NCBI GenBank assembly: GCA_016720595.1
Contig: JADKKI010000023.1
Span: 62,001-126,000 of the forward strand
DNA length: 64,000 bases
Source: Myxococcales bacterium
Lineage (GTDB): Bacteria; Myxococcota_A; Polyangia; Haliangiales; Haliangiaceae
Reading direction: 5' to 3'
In this document: positions 9,188 to 19,833 of the stretch, piece after piece
How positions within the stretch are numbered: the stretch's first letter is position 1
Layout of the letters: the number at the start of each line of letters is the position of its first letter
Made by a program: the position numbers and the translations under genes
Notes under the pieces: generated by a model
What the model saw: only the letters and a program-made list of their open reading frames with translations
Told to the model about the DNA's origin: nothing
Databases searched by the model: none

Positions 9188-10944
9188 TCGGGTTCCTCGG
9201 CGAGTGCTTCGACGACGTAGCCGGTCACCGGCGTGGCCACGCCCTTGAGCTGCAGGCCCGCGAGCTCGCGGACCGTGGCGCGGTCGCCGAGCACGGCCCG
9301 GGTCGACGCGGAGATCAGGACCTCTCCCGGCGGGCACTTGGCCTCGTAGCGGTTCGCCTGGTTCACGGTGTCTCCGATCACGGTGTAGTCGCGGCGCACC
9401 ACGCGCGAGCCGAGATCCCCGCGGATCACGGGGCCGGTGTTGATCCCGATCCGCATCGTCAGGTTGATCGCGCGATCGCGGTTGAACAGGGGCATCGCGG
9501 CCTGCATCGCGAGCGCGGCCCGCGTGGCGCGGACGGCGGGCGGCGGCTGGCCGCGGACCTCGTCGTAGATCGCCATGATCGCGTCCCCGATGAACTTGTC
9601 GATGTCGCCGTTGTGCTGCTTGACGATCGGGCACATCACATCGAAGTAGTCGTTGAGCAGCGTGATCAGCTCGCTCGGCGTCATGTTCACGGACATCGGG
9701 GTGAAGCCGACCAGGTCCGAGAACATCACGGCGACGGTCCGCTGATCGGCGCGGAACGCCAAGGTCTCGCCGCGCAGGGCGCGATCCTCGGCCGCGGCGC
9801 GTGCGCCGTCGGAGATGAACAGCGACGACGCCTCCTTGTAGGCCATCAGGCGGCGCTCCGCGAGCGTGCGCTCCACCAGCGCGAGGCACTTGTCCTGCGA
9901 GAACGGCTTCACGAGGTACGCGGAGGCGCCGGCCGCGCGCATCTGGGCCATGTCGCGCTTCGAGTCTCGCGCGGTCAGCATGATCACGGGGATCTGGCGC
10001 AGCTCGGGATCGCGACGCAGTGCGTGGACGAGCTCGAAGCCGGTCATCACCGGCATCTCGTAGTCGCTGACCACCAGCGCCGGGCGGTGCTGCTGCGCCT
10101 TCTCGAGCGCGATCTTGCCGTTCTCCGCGGTGGTCACCACGAAGCCCTGGCGCGCGAGGCAATCAGCCACGTAGTGGCGCTGCGCCGGCGAGTCGTCGAC
10201 CACGAGCACGCGCTCGCGCGATGCGGGCAGCGAGCCCTGCACGAGGGCGCGGACCCGGGTCGAGAGCTCCTCGGGGATCACCGGCTTGACCAGGTAGTCG
10301 TCGGCACCCGCATCGAACCCGCGTTCGAGATCTGTCGCCTCGCCGAGCGAGCTGCAGATCAAGACGGGGACGTGGGCCATCGACGGATCGGACTTGAGGG
10401 CCTTGCACACCCCATAGCCATCGAGCTTGGGCATCTCGACGTCGGTGATCACGAGGTCCGGGCGCTTCGCGCGCGCGAGGGCCACCGCCTCCTCGCCATC
10501 GTACGCGGACACCACCTCGTAGCCGTCGTCCTCGAGGATCGGCACGGTGTGGCGATGGATCATCAGCGAATCGTCGGCGACCACGATCAGTCGCTTCGCC
10601 CGCGTGGTGGTGCCGAACACGTCGAGCACCTCGGCATCGGAGAACGGGACCAGGAGGAAGCCATCGGCGTCCACGTCGCGGGCCACGGCGCGATCGGCGG
10701 TGGTCAGGCCGAGCACGATCGCGGCGGCGGGCTCCGCACCGGCGCGCAGCAGCGCCACGGTGTCGGCGAGCGAGCGATCGGGCAGCCGGCGGGGCAGGAG
10801 GCACGCCCGGGGCGCGAGCTCACCGAGGCGCGCCTCGAGCTCGGCGACCGAGGACACCGCGGTGACCGTGTGCCCGAGCGGCTCGAGCGGCCGGCGGGTG
10901 AGCGCGGCCAGCACCGGCTCGTCGGAGACGATCACGATGTTCAC
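9184..10944 (-). CDS. Triple-receiver class III adenylyl cyclase (response regulator)
   Basis: The 586-residue soluble protein has three receiver domains and a cyclase domain. REC1 (about 1-110) lacks a phosphoacceptor Asp and is degenerate. REC2 (about 117-236) has Asp168 (VITDVEMPKLDG) and Lys220. REC3 (about 245-362) has Asp294 (VVSDYEMPVMTG) and Lys346. The class III cyclase domain (about 400-580) shows both metal Asps (Asp410 in VMFSDLVGF, Asp454 in FIGDAIMAIY), Lys450 and Asp519 (RRDYTVIGDTVNQANR), which points to ATP rather than GTP. CheA, encoded next upstream, is the likely phosphodonor, so cAMP would be the pathway output (inference). Start and stop both overlap neighbours as ATGA. 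Confidence 0.93.
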   Translation of the reverse strand: MNIVIVSDEPVLAALTRRPLEPLGHTVTAVSSVAELEARLGELAPRACLLPRRLPDRSLADTVALLRAGAEPAAAIVLGLTTADRAVARDVDADGFLLVPFSDAEVLDVFGTTTRAKRLIVVADDSLMIHRHTVPILEDDGYEVVSAYDGEEAVALARAKRPDLVITDVEMPKLDGYGVCKALKSDPSMAHVPVLICSSLGEATDLERGFDAGADDYLVKPVIPEELSTRVRALVQGSLPASRERVLVVDDSPAQRHYVADCLARQGFVVTTAENGKIALEKAQQHRPALVVSDYEMPVMTGFELVHALRRDPELRQIPVIMLTARDSKRDMAQMRAAGASAYLVKPFSQDKCLALVERTLAERRLMAYKEASSLFISDGARAAAEDRALRGETLAFRADQRTVAVMFSDLVGFTPMSVNMTPSELITLLNDYFDVMCPIVKQHNGDIDKFIGDAIMAIYDEVRGQPPPAVRATRAALAMQAAMPLFNRDRAINLTMRIGINTGPVIRGDLGSRVVRRDYTVIGDTVNQANRYEAKCPPGEVLISASTRAVLGDRATVRELAGLQLKGVATPVTGYVVEALAEEPE

Positions 10945-13599
10945 GTGGGCGCTCCATCGTCGGCCGGGGCCACGTGCCCGAGGAGCTTGCGCACCACCTT
11001 GAGCAGCAGCGTTCGATCGTGCGGCTTGGTGATGTACTCGTCGACGCCCGCGTCGAAGCCGCGGACGCGGTCGATCCGCTCGCCCATGCTGGTGACCATG
11101 ACGATCGGCGTCTCGGCGTACTCGGGCATCGCGCGCAGCGCGCGGGTCAGCTCGTATCCATCCATGCGGGGCATCATCACGTCGGTCGAGACCAGATCGA
11201 ACCGGCGCGATCTCGCCAGCTCGAGGCCGTGCACCCCATCAACCGCGACCGTGACCACGTAACCCGCGTCGACGAGGAGGCGCCGGAGCGCCTCGCGGAC
11301 GATGTCCGAGTCCTCCACCAGGAGCACGTGTGACCCGGTGCCGCCCGCGACCACGGTGCGCGCGGCGCGGCGCGTGCCACCGGGCTGGGCGAGGCTGCGC
11401 GTGATGATCGCGGGGACATCGAGGATCAGGGCCACGCGATCGGCGAGGAGGGTAGCGCCGGCGATGCACCGTGCGCCGGCGAGCAGGGGGCCGAGGGACT
11501 TGATCACGATCTCGCGTTTCCCGATCAGCTGATCGCAGACCAGCGCGTAGCTGTGACCGCCATGGTCCACGAGCACCAGGTGGTGGTCCTGCGCCTCGGT
11601 GCCGTCATCGAGCTCGAGCACCTGCTCGAGGCGGATCAGCGGGACCTGCTTGCCGCGCACCACGCAGACCTCGCGGTCGCCGATCAGCTCGACCTCGCTG
11701 GCCTTGATCGTCAGCACGCGCTGCACGAGATCGAGCGGGATGGCGAACGTCTCGCCACCGGCGCGAGCGACGAGGACCTGGATGATCGCGAGTGTGAGTG
11801 GCAGCTTGAGCACGAACGCGCTCCCTTGGCCGGGGGTGGACTCGACCTCGATCGTTCCCTTGAGGCGCGTGACGATGGTCTGGCGCACGACATCCATGCC
11901 CACACCGCGCCCCGAGACCTCGCTGACCTGCGCGGCGGTGGAGAACCCCGCCCGGAAGATCAGCTCGCGGGCCGCGCGATCGTCCATCGCGTCGCCTTCG
12001 GCGGCGGTGATCACGCCCTTCTCGATCGCCTTGGCCTTGAGCTTGGCGGGGTCGAGGCCCTTGCCGTCATCGCTCACGCGGATCTCGACCTGGTTCCCGC
12101 GGTGCGCGGCGGCGAGGCCGATCACGCCCTCGGCGGGCTTGCCGGCGGCGATCCGGACGTCGGGGAGCTCGAGCCCGTGATCCACCGCGTTGCGGACCAG
12201 GTGCATCAGCGGCTCGTCGACCGCCTCGACCAACAACTTGTCGAGCTCGGTGTCCTCGCCGACCAGCTCGAGCCGGCCGCGCTTCCCGAGGTTCGCCACC
12301 AGATCGCGGACGGTGCGCACGTGCTTGCGGAACACGCCGGCGACCGGGACCATCCGTAACCGCATCACCTGCTCGCGCAGCTCGTCGGAGATCGCGTCGA
12401 GCCGATCGGTGCCGTGATCGAGATCGCCGGTGACCTCGGCGAGCACGCGCTCCACGCGGGACAGCTCCTCCCCGAGATGATCGAGCCCGCGCGCGAGGTT
12501 CCCACCCGACGAGCCCCTCGCGTTCGCGACCTTGCGGGTGATGCCACGGTCCGCGGCCAGCTCCGACGTGATCGAGCCGAGCGTGGCCACCGCGCCGCGC
12601 AAGCCATCGCGCCCGAGCACCAGCTCGCCCACCAGGTTCATCAGGCGATCGAGCTTGTCGAAGTCGACCCGGATCGTGGCGCGGGCCTCGGCGCCGGCAT
12701 GCGCGGCCGTGGGGGCGGAGACGGGGGCGGCGGGACCTCGCACCGCGCTGACGATCGGAGCTCCCGGGTTGCGCAGCCGGGCGACGATCGGTGCCGGATC
12801 CACCGTGATCGGCACGCGCGCGCGCGCCTGGACCAGCATGTCCCGCAGGCCATCGAGCGCGGCGAGCAGCGCATCGACGACGGAGCCATCCGCGGCGCGC
12901 CCGGAGTCCCGGATCTGCCCGACGAGATCCTCGGCGGCATGGGCGAGCTGGTTGACCGGCACGAGGCCCACCATCGCGGAGCTGCCCTTGACGGTGTGCA
13001 TGTCGCGGAACACGTCGCGCAGCAGCTCGGCGTCGTCGGGGCGGCGCTCCATCTCCACGAGCTTGCCGGCCAGCGCCTCGACGCGCTCGGTGGCCTCGTC
13101 GAAGAACAGCTCGATCATGTCCTCGTCCACGGCCGGGGTCCACGTGAAGCCGGGAGCGCCTGTTGCCGGCGCCGCGATCTCCGTTGCGGGCGGCGGCACG
13201 AACACACGCGGTGCGCGCACCGGCCCCGAGCCGCCGGTCTCGAGAGCCGTGGCATGCTCGGCCAGCCCGAGGCCCCTCGACGCGAGCGCCGGACTTGTCG
13301 GCGTTGTCGAGCTGCACGAACGCGGCGCACAGCGTGCCGATCGCGGTCGACAGGGCGTCGGAGCCTGCGGTGCCCTCGCGATCGAGGGCGCGCTCGATCG
13401 CGAGCGCGAGGCGGCCGACCTCGTCGGCGCCGATCAGCATGCTGGACAGGCCGATCCGGAACGCCACGTGAGCGAGTGCGGCGAGCCGATCGGCGGCGAC
13501 CGTCCTCGCGTGCTCCGGGGCGCCGAGCTCGGCGGCGAGCACGGCCGAATCCGCCACGCCCGCCGCGACAAACCGATCCCACAGCAGCTCGCCGCTCAT
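10941..13599 (-). pseudogene. cheA: Chemosensory histidine kinase CheA with C-terminal receiver, split by a frameshift
   Basis: The gene begins at ATG 13599, inside the cheR stop. The first ~100 residues are an Hpt-like helical domain without a clear phospho-His (AHVAFRIGLSSMLIG). Near 13286-13291 the frame breaks; the other frame continues with ALASRGLGLAEHATALE and then the full kinase. That part has a P1 Hpt domain with the phospho-site DMHTVKGSSAMVG, dimerisation helices, a CheA ATPase (LMHLVRNAVDHG, VSDDGKGLD, SGRGVGMDVV), a CheW-like coupling domain (IIQVLVARAGGETFAIP) and a C-terminal receiver (STDVMMPRMDG). Inserting one GC dinucleotide rejoins the two parts. A GTG at 13220 could start a 759-residue product that still has all core domains, so activity may survive even if the shift is real. 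Confidence 0.85.
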
Positions 13600-14744
13600 C
13601 GCGGATCCTCCGCGAGGCCGTGGCGCGAGAGCCAGCGCCGCGCGCCCGGGCGGGTGGTCTGCAGAGCGATCTCGATGCCGGCGGCGCGCCCGGCCGCGCA
13701 CGCACGGCGCAGCACGGGTGCGAGCTCGTCGGCGAGGAGATCCGCTGGGTCGAGATCGATCACGAGCCGACGCAGCCCGTGGATCGCGAGGCGCTCGCCG
13801 ATCTGTGCGGTCACCACCTGCGGCTCGGGGGTGCCGGCGAGCACCAGCACGTCCTCGTCGCGCACGATCACCGGGAGGGCCGGCTGCCTCGGTAGCTCGA
13901 TCGCGGGAGAGCTCTGGGGCGCACGGCGCTCGGGCACCGGCACGGGCGTGCGCCGGGCCGCATCGTCCTTGCGCACGTAGAACACGGTGTCGCCGGCGCG
14001 CTGCGCCTCGAGCTCTTCCACCTCCCGCAGGGACTCGCTGTAGCCGACGAACACGAACCCGCCCGGCACAGTGGCGCCGATCAGACGATCGAGCGCCCGC
14101 CGCTTCGCCTCGGCGGAGAAGTAGATGAGGACGTTGCGGCACCACACCATGTCGCACGCGCGTGGAGCGGGAGCGTCGAGCAGGTTCGCGCGCTCGAACG
14201 TGACCAGCCGACGGAGCTCGGGGCGAACGCGGATGCGCTCTCCATCGAGCTCGAAGGCGTCACGCCACTCCGGCGGGACGTCGTCGAGCTCGGCACGCGG
14301 ATACTCGCCGCGCTGGGCGACCTCGATCGCCTCGGCGCTCATGTCCGTGGCGTGGATCTCGATCGTGTGGCCGGGCAGGGCGCCGGCGAGCACGATCGCG
14401 AGCGTATAGGGCTCCTCGCCAGTCGCGCAGCCCGCGCTCCACACGCGGATCGTGCGCTTGCCGCGGCTGCGCAGCATCGGGACCACGAGCTCGAGCATCG
14501 CCGTGATCTGTGGCTTGTGGCGGAACAGGCTGCTCTCGCCGACCCGCACCGCCTCGACGAGGGCCCCGAGCTCTGCCTGACCGCGCCCGCTACCGATCAG
14601 CTCCAGGTACGCCTCGGGTGTCACCGCGAGCGCGGCGATCCGGGCGCTGGTCCGCGCCTCCACGACCCACGCCGGGAGCTGGAGCCCCGCGTGGTCGGCA
14701 AGCCGACGGGCCACGCCGGCGAGGATGTCGGGCGCGAGCCCCAC
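13596..14744 (-). CDS. cheR: CheR-type chemoreceptor methyltransferase with C-terminal STAS-like domain
   Basis: The 382-residue protein has the CheR layout: an N-terminal all-helical domain, then the SAM-binding domain with RVGESSLFRHKPQ, VWSAGCATGEEPYTLA (SAM loop), HATDMSAEAIEVA and MVWCRNVLIYF. It methylates receptor glutamates using S-adenosylmethionine and opposes CheB. After a proline-rich linker (about 270-285) a further ~95 residues (VIVRDEDVLVLAGTPEPQVV to the end) look like a STAS-type alpha/beta domain, not part of standard CheR. It lies 3 bp downstream of the chemoreceptor gene and overlaps cheA, as expected of an adaptation enzyme dedicated to this receptor. Confidence 0.92.
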   Translation of the reverse strand: MGLAPDILAGVARRLADHAGLQLPAWVVEARTSARIAALAVTPEAYLELIGSGRGQAELGALVEAVRVGESSLFRHKPQITAMLELVVPMLRSRGKRTIRVWSAGCATGEEPYTLAIVLAGALPGHTIEIHATDMSAEAIEVAQRGEYPRAELDDVPPEWRDAFELDGERIRVRPELRRLVTFERANLLDAPAPRACDMVWCRNVLIYFSAEAKRRALDRLIGATVPGGFVFVGYSESLREVEELEAQRAGDTVFYVRKDDAARRTPVPVPERRAPQSSPAIELPRQPALPVIVRDEDVLVLAGTPEPQVVTAQIGERLAIHGLRRLVIDLDPADLLADELAPVLRRACAAGRAAGIEIALQTTRPGARRWLSRHGLAEDPR

Positions 14745-14747
14745 GTG

Positions 14748-16787
14748 TCAGTCGTTCGCCTCGGACCGTGGCTTGGCGGGCCGTGCCGGCGGCTTGGTGG
14801 CGCCGGGCAGCGCGCGCTTCCCACCGCCCTCGACGCGCTTGGTGGCCCCGCCGCCGAGGCGGCTGCCGTCGAGATTGAACCCGCCGATCGATTCCTCGAG
14901 CTCGAACGCCAGCTCGTGGAGCTTCTCGGCCTGGACCACGGACTCCTCGGAGCCCGACAGCACCTCGGTCGCGATGTGCCGGACCGCGTCCATGTTGCGC
15001 GCGATCTCGTCGGACACCATCGCCTGCTCCTGCACCGCCGTGGCCGTCTCCTTGACGACACTGATCAGCTGGCCGAGGCCGGTGAGCGTGGAGGTGACGA
15101 GCGCAGAGCCGTTGCCGACCTCGCGGGCGCCGTGCTCCATCGAGGTGATCGCGGCCTGCGTCTGCTCCTTGACCGTCTGGATCAGCGCTTCGATGTCCTT
15201 CGCGGACTGGCCGACGCGCCGTGCGAGCGAGCTGACCTCGTCGGCGACCACGGCGAAGCCGCGGCCTTGCTCGCCGGCGTGCGCGGCCTCGATCGAGGCG
15301 TTGAGGGCGAGCATCGAGGTCTGCTCGCTGATCTGACGGATCACCTCGACGATGTTCCCGATCCGCTTGCTGCTCTCGGCGAGCTCGCGCATCTTCTCGG
15401 CGGCGTCGTCGACGGAGGTCTGGATCTGCGTCATCCGGGACACCGCCGCGTTGACCGCCGTCGTCGATTGCTCGGCGACATCCGTGGCCTGCGCCGCGTT
15501 GCCGGCCACGGTCTGGATCGAGGCGGACAGCTCGGTGACCGCCGTGGTGGAGCTCTCGATCTTCAGCGTCTGGTCCTTGAGGCCGCCGAGCATCTCGCGC
15601 GAAGCGGCGCTGATCTCGGCGCTCGAGGCGCCGACCTGGAACGCCGCCGATTGCACGCCGCTGGCCAGCGTGTGGACCCGCGCGAACACCTGGTTGATGT
15701 TGTCCGCGAGGTCCGCCGTCTCGTCGCGCGAGTTGACGACGATCCGCTGGGTCAGGTCGGTGTCTCCGGCGAGCAGATCGCCGGACTGCTTGACCATCTG
15801 CTTGATCGGGCGCGTGACCCAGTACGCCAGGCCCGAGGCGATCAGGAGCGAGAGGCCGATGCCCACGCAGATCTCGAGCCACGGCAGCGAGCTCGCCGGA
15901 TCGACGATCTTCGCGCGGCTGCGCGTGATGCACAGGTTGCCGACGGTGCCCGGATCCGCGTTCTTGTACCCGTCCGCGGGCGTGCAATAGAAGTCGTAGT
16001 CGTAGTCCTTGAGCCGGATCACCTCGCGCGTGTCCTCCCCGACCGTGACCATGACCCGCTTGTCGGGCTGCAGCGCGCGCGCGACCTCGCCGGGGTCCCC
16101 CGGCAGTGCCGAGCCGAGCAGCGTGGCGCCATCGATCAGCAAGGGGCGATACCGGAGCGTCGGATCGTCGTCGGTCTGGTCGGCGTACTCGGTGAGCAGT
16201 CTCTCGAGCTTCACGCCGACGAGGACGCCGCCGACGAGGACCTCACTCGATGGCGCGTGCACGGGGAGGGACGTGATCTGATAGGCGACGTTGTCGATGA
16301 CCTGGATCCGGTGCGCGAACGTGCCACCGCTCCGCGCCTTCTCGACGGCGGCGATCGATGGGAGCTGGGTGGCGGTGATCGGTGCGCCATGGTTCGACCA
16401 CAGCAGCTTGCCGGCGGGGCTGAACACCAGCATCACGTCCGGCTGGAGGTTGTTCTTGCTCGAGAGCGCCTCGAACCGGGGCGTCGATCCTGCGGCGATA
16501 TCGGGCGCATCCTCGGGCACCGCGATCCCGACCAGCTTCGCCATCGCCTCGCGCAGCTGGCCTTCGCTGACCACCATCTCGACCGCGCCCGTCATCGCGC
16601 GGCCGGCGCGCTCCTGGAAGAACTCGTAGCGCCGGAGCTGCTTGACGAGGAACGCGCCGCGGTTCGTGAACTGCGACTTGCTCTTCACCACGAGCGTGCC
16701 GCCGAAGATCAGCAGACCCGCGAGCAACAGGCACGCGAGCAGGAACTTCAGGAACATCGGGAACCGCAGCTGCTTCTTGCTGCCCAT
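14748..16787 (-). CDS. Methyl-accepting chemotaxis protein (transmembrane chemoreceptor)
   Basis: The 679-residue receptor has an N-terminal membrane helix (about 12-33), a periplasmic sensor (about 34-296, Cache-like size), a second helix (about 297-320; [16 protein letters not shown]), a HAMP domain and a long signalling coiled coil. The kinase-contact hairpin is diagnostic ([18 protein letters not shown] and [15 protein letters not shown], about 480-515). The tail is Lys/Pro/Ala-rich and ends without a CheR-tethering pentapeptide. It is the first gene of the chemosensory operon and its only receptor. With no CheW gene nearby, it would signal through the CheW-like domain of CheA or a CheW encoded elsewhere. 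Confidence 0.95.
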   Translation of the reverse strand: MGSKKQLRFPMFLKFLLACLLLAGLLIFGGTLVVKSKSQFTNRGAFLVKQLRRYEFFQERAGRAMTGAVEMVVSEGQLREAMAKLVGIAVPEDAPDIAAGSTPRFEALSSKNNLQPDVMLVFSPAGKLLWSNHGAPITATQLPSIAAVEKARSGGTFAHRIQVIDNVAYQITSLPVHAPSSEVLVGGVLVGVKLERLLTEYADQTDDDPTLRYRPLLIDGATLLGSALPGDPGEVARALQPDKRVMVTVGEDTREVIRLKDYDYDFYCTPADGYKNADPGTVGNLCITRSRAKIVDPASSLPWLEICVGIGLSLLIASGLAYWVTRPIKQMVKQSGDLLAGDTDLTQRIVVNSRDETADLADNINQVFARVHTLASGVQSAAFQVGASSAEISAASREMLGGLKDQTLKIESSTTAVTELSASIQTVAGNAAQATDVAEQSTTAVNAAVSRMTQIQTSVDDAAEKMRELAESSKRIGNIVEVIRQISEQTSMLALNASIEAAHAGEQGRGFAVVADEVSSLARRVGQSAKDIEALIQTVKEQTQAAITSMEHGAREVGNGSALVTSTLTGLGQLISVVKETATAVQEQAMVSDEIARNMDAVRHIATEVLSGSEESVVQAEKLHELAFELEESIGGFNLDGSRLGGGATKRVEGGGKRALPGATKPPARPAKPRSEAND

Positions 16788-16839
16788 GCAGGCCTACCTT
16801 GCGTGTCGGACGTTGCCGCGATCGTGCGCAGCCGGCAGG

Positions 16840-18090
16840 TTACCCGATGTTGAAGTCTTCCTTCGCGTGCTGGGCGCCGCTACCGTCCGCGAACCGCGCG
16901 AGCCCCGAGCGGCCGAAGATCTCGTGGGGAGCGCCGCCGGTCAGCCACTCCGCGTAGAGCTTGCCGATGATCGGGGCCATCATGAAGCCGTGGCCGACGA
17001 AGCCACAGGCGAGGAAGAAGTCCGGGTGCCCCGGCGCCGGGCCCAGGATCGGATTGCCGTCGGGGGACTGATCGTACGGCCCGGCCCACTGGCGGAGGAT
17101 CTTGATGTCCCCCAGTACGGGCATCAGCCGCACCAGACGGCGCGCATAGGTGGCGAGGAACTCGAGCGTCGAGCCCATCCCGTAGGTCGATCCGTGGCCG
17201 GGCAGGGACACGCCGCCGACGATCTCGCCGCGCATCGATTGGCTGCAGTACAGCCCGCTCGCGAGCTCGGACACCATCGGGCGCAGGAACGGCTTGAGCG
17301 GCTCGCTCGAGCAGATCTCGTGACGGATCGGCCAGGTCGGCACCTGCACGCCGATCAGCTCCGCGAGCTTCGGCGACCACGCGCCCGTCGCATTGATCAC
17401 GCGCCGGGCCCGCACCGCGCCGCGCGGCGTGTGCACCACGTACCCGCCACCGGCCATCGGCTCGAGGCCGCCGACCGGCGTCTGCGTGAAGATCCGGACC
17501 CCATAGGCCGCGGCCTGGCGCGCATAGCCCCACAGGAACGGCCACGGAAACAGGATGCCGTCGCTCGGGTTGTACGACGCGCCGACGATCCCGGTGAGGT
17601 TCAGCTCGGGGACGATGTCGAGCGCGGCCTTGGGCTCGAGCATCCGCGTGGCCACGCCGCAGCGATTCTGCAGCGCGATGTTCTTCTCGAGCCGCGCCAC
17701 CTCCTTGGCGTTGCGGGCGAGGAACAGGTATCCGCCCTGGCGGAACCAGACGTTCACGCCGAGGTCCACGGCGAACCGCCGGCACAGCTCGACGGACTCT
17801 TGCATCAGCCGGATGTTGATCTCGGTGGACCATTGCTGGCGCACGCCACCGCCGTTGCGGCCGCTCGCACCTTCGGCGAGATAGCCGCGCTCGATCACGA
17901 CGACGTCGGTGAGGCCGAGCTTCGCCAGGTGATAGGCGATCGACAGGCCGATCACGCCGCCACCGACGATCGCGATCTCCACGGTCTCGGGCAACGGGCC
18001 CGCGGTGCCCTCGAGCGTGGCCGGGAGCCGGATCTCTCCGGACACGTCGGCGCGGCTCTCGTCCTCCTCGTCCTCGATCCCGCCCTGCAT
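16840..18090 (-). CDS. FAD-dependent amine/amino-acid oxidase, sarcosine oxidase beta-like subunit
   Basis: The 416-residue flavoprotein of the DAO/GlpO family binds FAD through [19 protein letters not shown] near residue 38; conserved blocks include [14 protein letters not shown], a mid-protein [15 protein letters not shown] and the C-terminal [13 protein letters not shown]. Sarcosine oxidase beta, HcnC and related amine dehydrogenase subunits share this plan and oxidise an N-methyl or alpha-amino substrate. The acidic N-terminal extension (about 35 residues, Glu/Asp-rich) is not typical. It is co-encoded with an iron-sulfur/FAD alpha-like subunit and a small Cys-rich subunit, so it should be the substrate-oxidising subunit of a complex. 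The substrate cannot be told from sequence alone. Confidence 0.9.
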   Translation of the reverse strand: MQGGIEDEEDESRADVSGEIRLPATLEGTAGPLPETVEIAIVGGGVIGLSIAYHLAKLGLTDVVVIERGYLAEGASGRNGGGVRQQWSTEINIRLMQESVELCRRFAVDLGVNVWFRQGGYLFLARNAKEVARLEKNIALQNRCGVATRMLEPKAALDIVPELNLTGIVGASYNPSDGILFPWPFLWGYARQAAAYGVRIFTQTPVGGLEPMAGGGYVVHTPRGAVRARRVINATGAWSPKLAELIGVQVPTWPIRHEICSSEPLKPFLRPMVSELASGLYCSQSMRGEIVGGVSLPGHGSTYGMGSTLEFLATYARRLVRLMPVLGDIKILRQWAGPYDQSPDGNPILGPAPGHPDFFLACGFVGHGFMMAPIIGKLYAEWLTGGAPHEIFGRSGLARFADGSGAQHAKEDFNIG

Positions 18091-18092
18091 CG

Positions 18093-18419
18093 CTAGTCCT
18101 CGCCGTCCGCGGCTTCGGCGTCCTCGGCGTTCTCGTCCGGGAACCGGTGCGCGCCCGGATCGTTCGCGAGCAGCTTCAGGGGCGTGGGCGCGAGGGGAGG
18201 GCGCGACGTGAACGGCGGGATCGCGCTGGGATCTTGCCGGGTGATCCGCGCGAGCTGCAACGCGACGACGGCGAGGCACTCCTTGCCCTGGCACGGCCCG
18301 GTGCCGAACCCGGTGTAGCGCTTGACCTCCTCGATGTCGCGATAGCCGCGCGACACGCTGTGCTCGACATCGTCGAGCGTGACGTCCTCACAGCGACACA
18401 GCACGATCTTGCCCGGCAT
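18093..18419 (-). CDS. Small BFD-like [2Fe-2S]-binding subunit
   Basis: The 108-residue protein begins [19 protein letters not shown] and has Cys8, Cys10, Cys43 and Cys48 (CxC...CxxxxC), the arrangement of BFD-type [2Fe-2S] domains found in HcnB, NirB and sarcosine oxidase alpha. The tail after about residue 70 is Pro-rich and then acidic. In related enzymes this domain is fused to the FAD/NAD subunit; here it is a separate gene whose ATG overlaps that subunit's stop (ATGA). Its role is probably electron transfer between the two flavin subunits. Confidence 0.88.
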   Translation of the reverse strand: MPGKIVLCRCEDVTLDDVEHSVSRGYRDIEEVKRYTGFGTGPCQGKECLAVVALQLARITRQDPSAIPPFTSRPPLAPTPLKLLANDPGAHRFPDENAEDAEAADGED

Positions 18420-19738
18420 CAGCGCACCGCTCCCAGGACCTGCGCCGCCACGCGCGCGCCATCGGCCGCGGCTGCGGTGGGTCCGCGATAGCCGGTGACG
18501 TCTCCACACGCCCACACGTTGGGCGTCGAGGTCTGGCCGAGATCGTTGACCGCTACCCGGAAGCCGCCCGCGGCCTCGTCGAGCACGACCGCACAGCCCT
18601 GCTGGCGCGGGCCTTCGGAGGCGGGCGCGGGCGTGGCCGCGACCGCGATCAGATCGCAGTCGAGCTTGCCGCGCCGGGTGTCCACCGCGGAGGCCCAGCT
18701 GCGGCCGCGCGTGCCGGTGACCTCGGCGAGCGGGATCCGGGTGACCTCCGCGCCGGCGGCCGAGAGGGCCGCCGCGAGCGCCGCCACATCGTCCGCCACC
18801 GCCGCATCCTCGACGATGCAGATCTTGTCGCCGGCGAGGATGCCGTGATCGATCAGCAGCCGGCCGACGGCGCGCGCCGCGATCACGCCGGGGCGATCGT
18901 TGTCGGGGAACGGCAGGTTCACGACGTACCCACCGGTCGCCCAGATCCACTGTCGGGCATAGATCCGGTACAGCCGATCGGGTGCGGCGACCGCGAGCAC
19001 GCCGCCATCGTCCTCGGGAAAGAACCCGATCGCCGTCGAGCGCGCGAGCACGGTGACGCCGGCCTGCACGGCCTCGGCCCAGCGGGTCTCGGCGAGCTGG
19101 CGTCCCGTCCGCGGATCGGTGCGGAGGCTCCCGCCCGGGCGCAGCTGATCGTCGACGAGCACGGTCGACCGGCCGCCGCGCGAGGTGGCCGTCGCCGCCG
19201 CGAGCCCGGCGGGACCGCCACCGATCACGCAGACGTCGACATCGAACCGATGGACATCGGGCAGCTCGGCGGCGGCGACATCGGGCAGCTTGCCGAGGCC
19301 CGACAGCTGACGCACGACCTTGTTCGCCAGCTTGTTCAGCACCGACGAGCCGGTCATCAGGGTGTGGTGATCCATGCCGCGCGAGAACAGGAAGTCCACG
19401 GCGCCGAGGAGATCGATCTCCGCGGAGGGGAACGCGTTCTGCCCCACGACCTCGGCGCCGGGTGTGCACGGCGCCTGGCACGCGCGCAGGTTCGGCACGC
19501 CCCCGATCCGCACCAGGCACCCGCTGCAGTGCCCCTCGAAGCAGAAGAACGTGCGGGGCCGGTGGTACTTGAGCGAGCGCGAGAGCACGCGCCCGCCGCT
19601 CGCCAGGCTGGCTGCGGCCAGGCTCTCATCGGCGTACGCCCGCAATGCGGAGCCGGCGATCCTGACCTCGACCGCCTCACCCCGCACGCCATCGTGTCCG
19701 GGAAGCCGGCGCGCCACACGTGTTTCTACCACGGACAC
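18419..19738 (-). CDS. Sarcosine oxidase alpha-like subunit: [2Fe-2S] ferredoxin domain fused to FAD/NAD oxidoreductase
   Basis: About 439 residues. The N-terminal ~100 form a ferredoxin-like domain with Cys ligands in [17 protein letters not shown] and NLRACQ, preceded by the [11 protein letters not shown] block typical of sarcosine oxidase alpha. An FAD-binding Rossmann fold follows ([16 protein letters not shown]), then a second nucleotide-binding half ending [20 protein letters not shown]. The domain order corresponds to HcnA plus the front of HcnB. The start is uncertain: GTG at 19738 is chosen because it begins just before the conserved [11 protein letters not shown] block; the frame stays open to 19846, where it would run into the divergent gene. 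The stop overlaps the small Cys-rich subunit. Confidence 0.85.
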   Translation of the reverse strand: MSVVETRVARRLPGHDGVRGEAVEVRIAGSALRAYADESLAAASLASGGRVLSRSLKYHRPRTFFCFEGHCSGCLVRIGGVPNLRACQAPCTPGAEVVGQNAFPSAEIDLLGAVDFLFSRGMDHHTLMTGSSVLNKLANKVVRQLSGLGKLPDVAAAELPDVHRFDVDVCVIGGGPAGLAAATATSRGGRSTVLVDDQLRPGGSLRTDPRTGRQLAETRWAEAVQAGVTVLARSTAIGFFPEDDGGVLAVAAPDRLYRIYARQWIWATGGYVVNLPFPDNDRPGVIAARAVGRLLIDHGILAGDKICIVEDAAVADDVAALAAALSAAGAEVTRIPLAEVTGTRGRSWASAVDTRRGKLDCDLIAVAATPAPASEGPRQQGCAVVLDEAAGGFRVAVNDLGQTSTPNVWACGDVTGYRGPTAAAADGARVAAQVLGAVR

Positions 19739-19833
19739 GGGGCCGATCGGTGGCAGGCAAAACGTCCTCACTTCGTTGCGTCCCGCGTCAGCCGTGCGAT
19801 ACCGTTCACGCTCGAAAGGACAGGGGATCCCGA

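Noticed and set aside
10163-10804. Minus-strand 213-codon frame inside the cyclase gene as a separate gene
   Set aside because: It lies in an alternate frame of the conserved receiver domains and has shadow composition.
14352-16853. An 833-codon open frame on the + strand over the chemoreceptor gene
   Set aside because: It is antisense to an unmistakable methyl-accepting chemotaxis protein; long antisense frames are expected at this GC content, and the residue composition (Arg/Asp/His/Leu) is that of a shadow.
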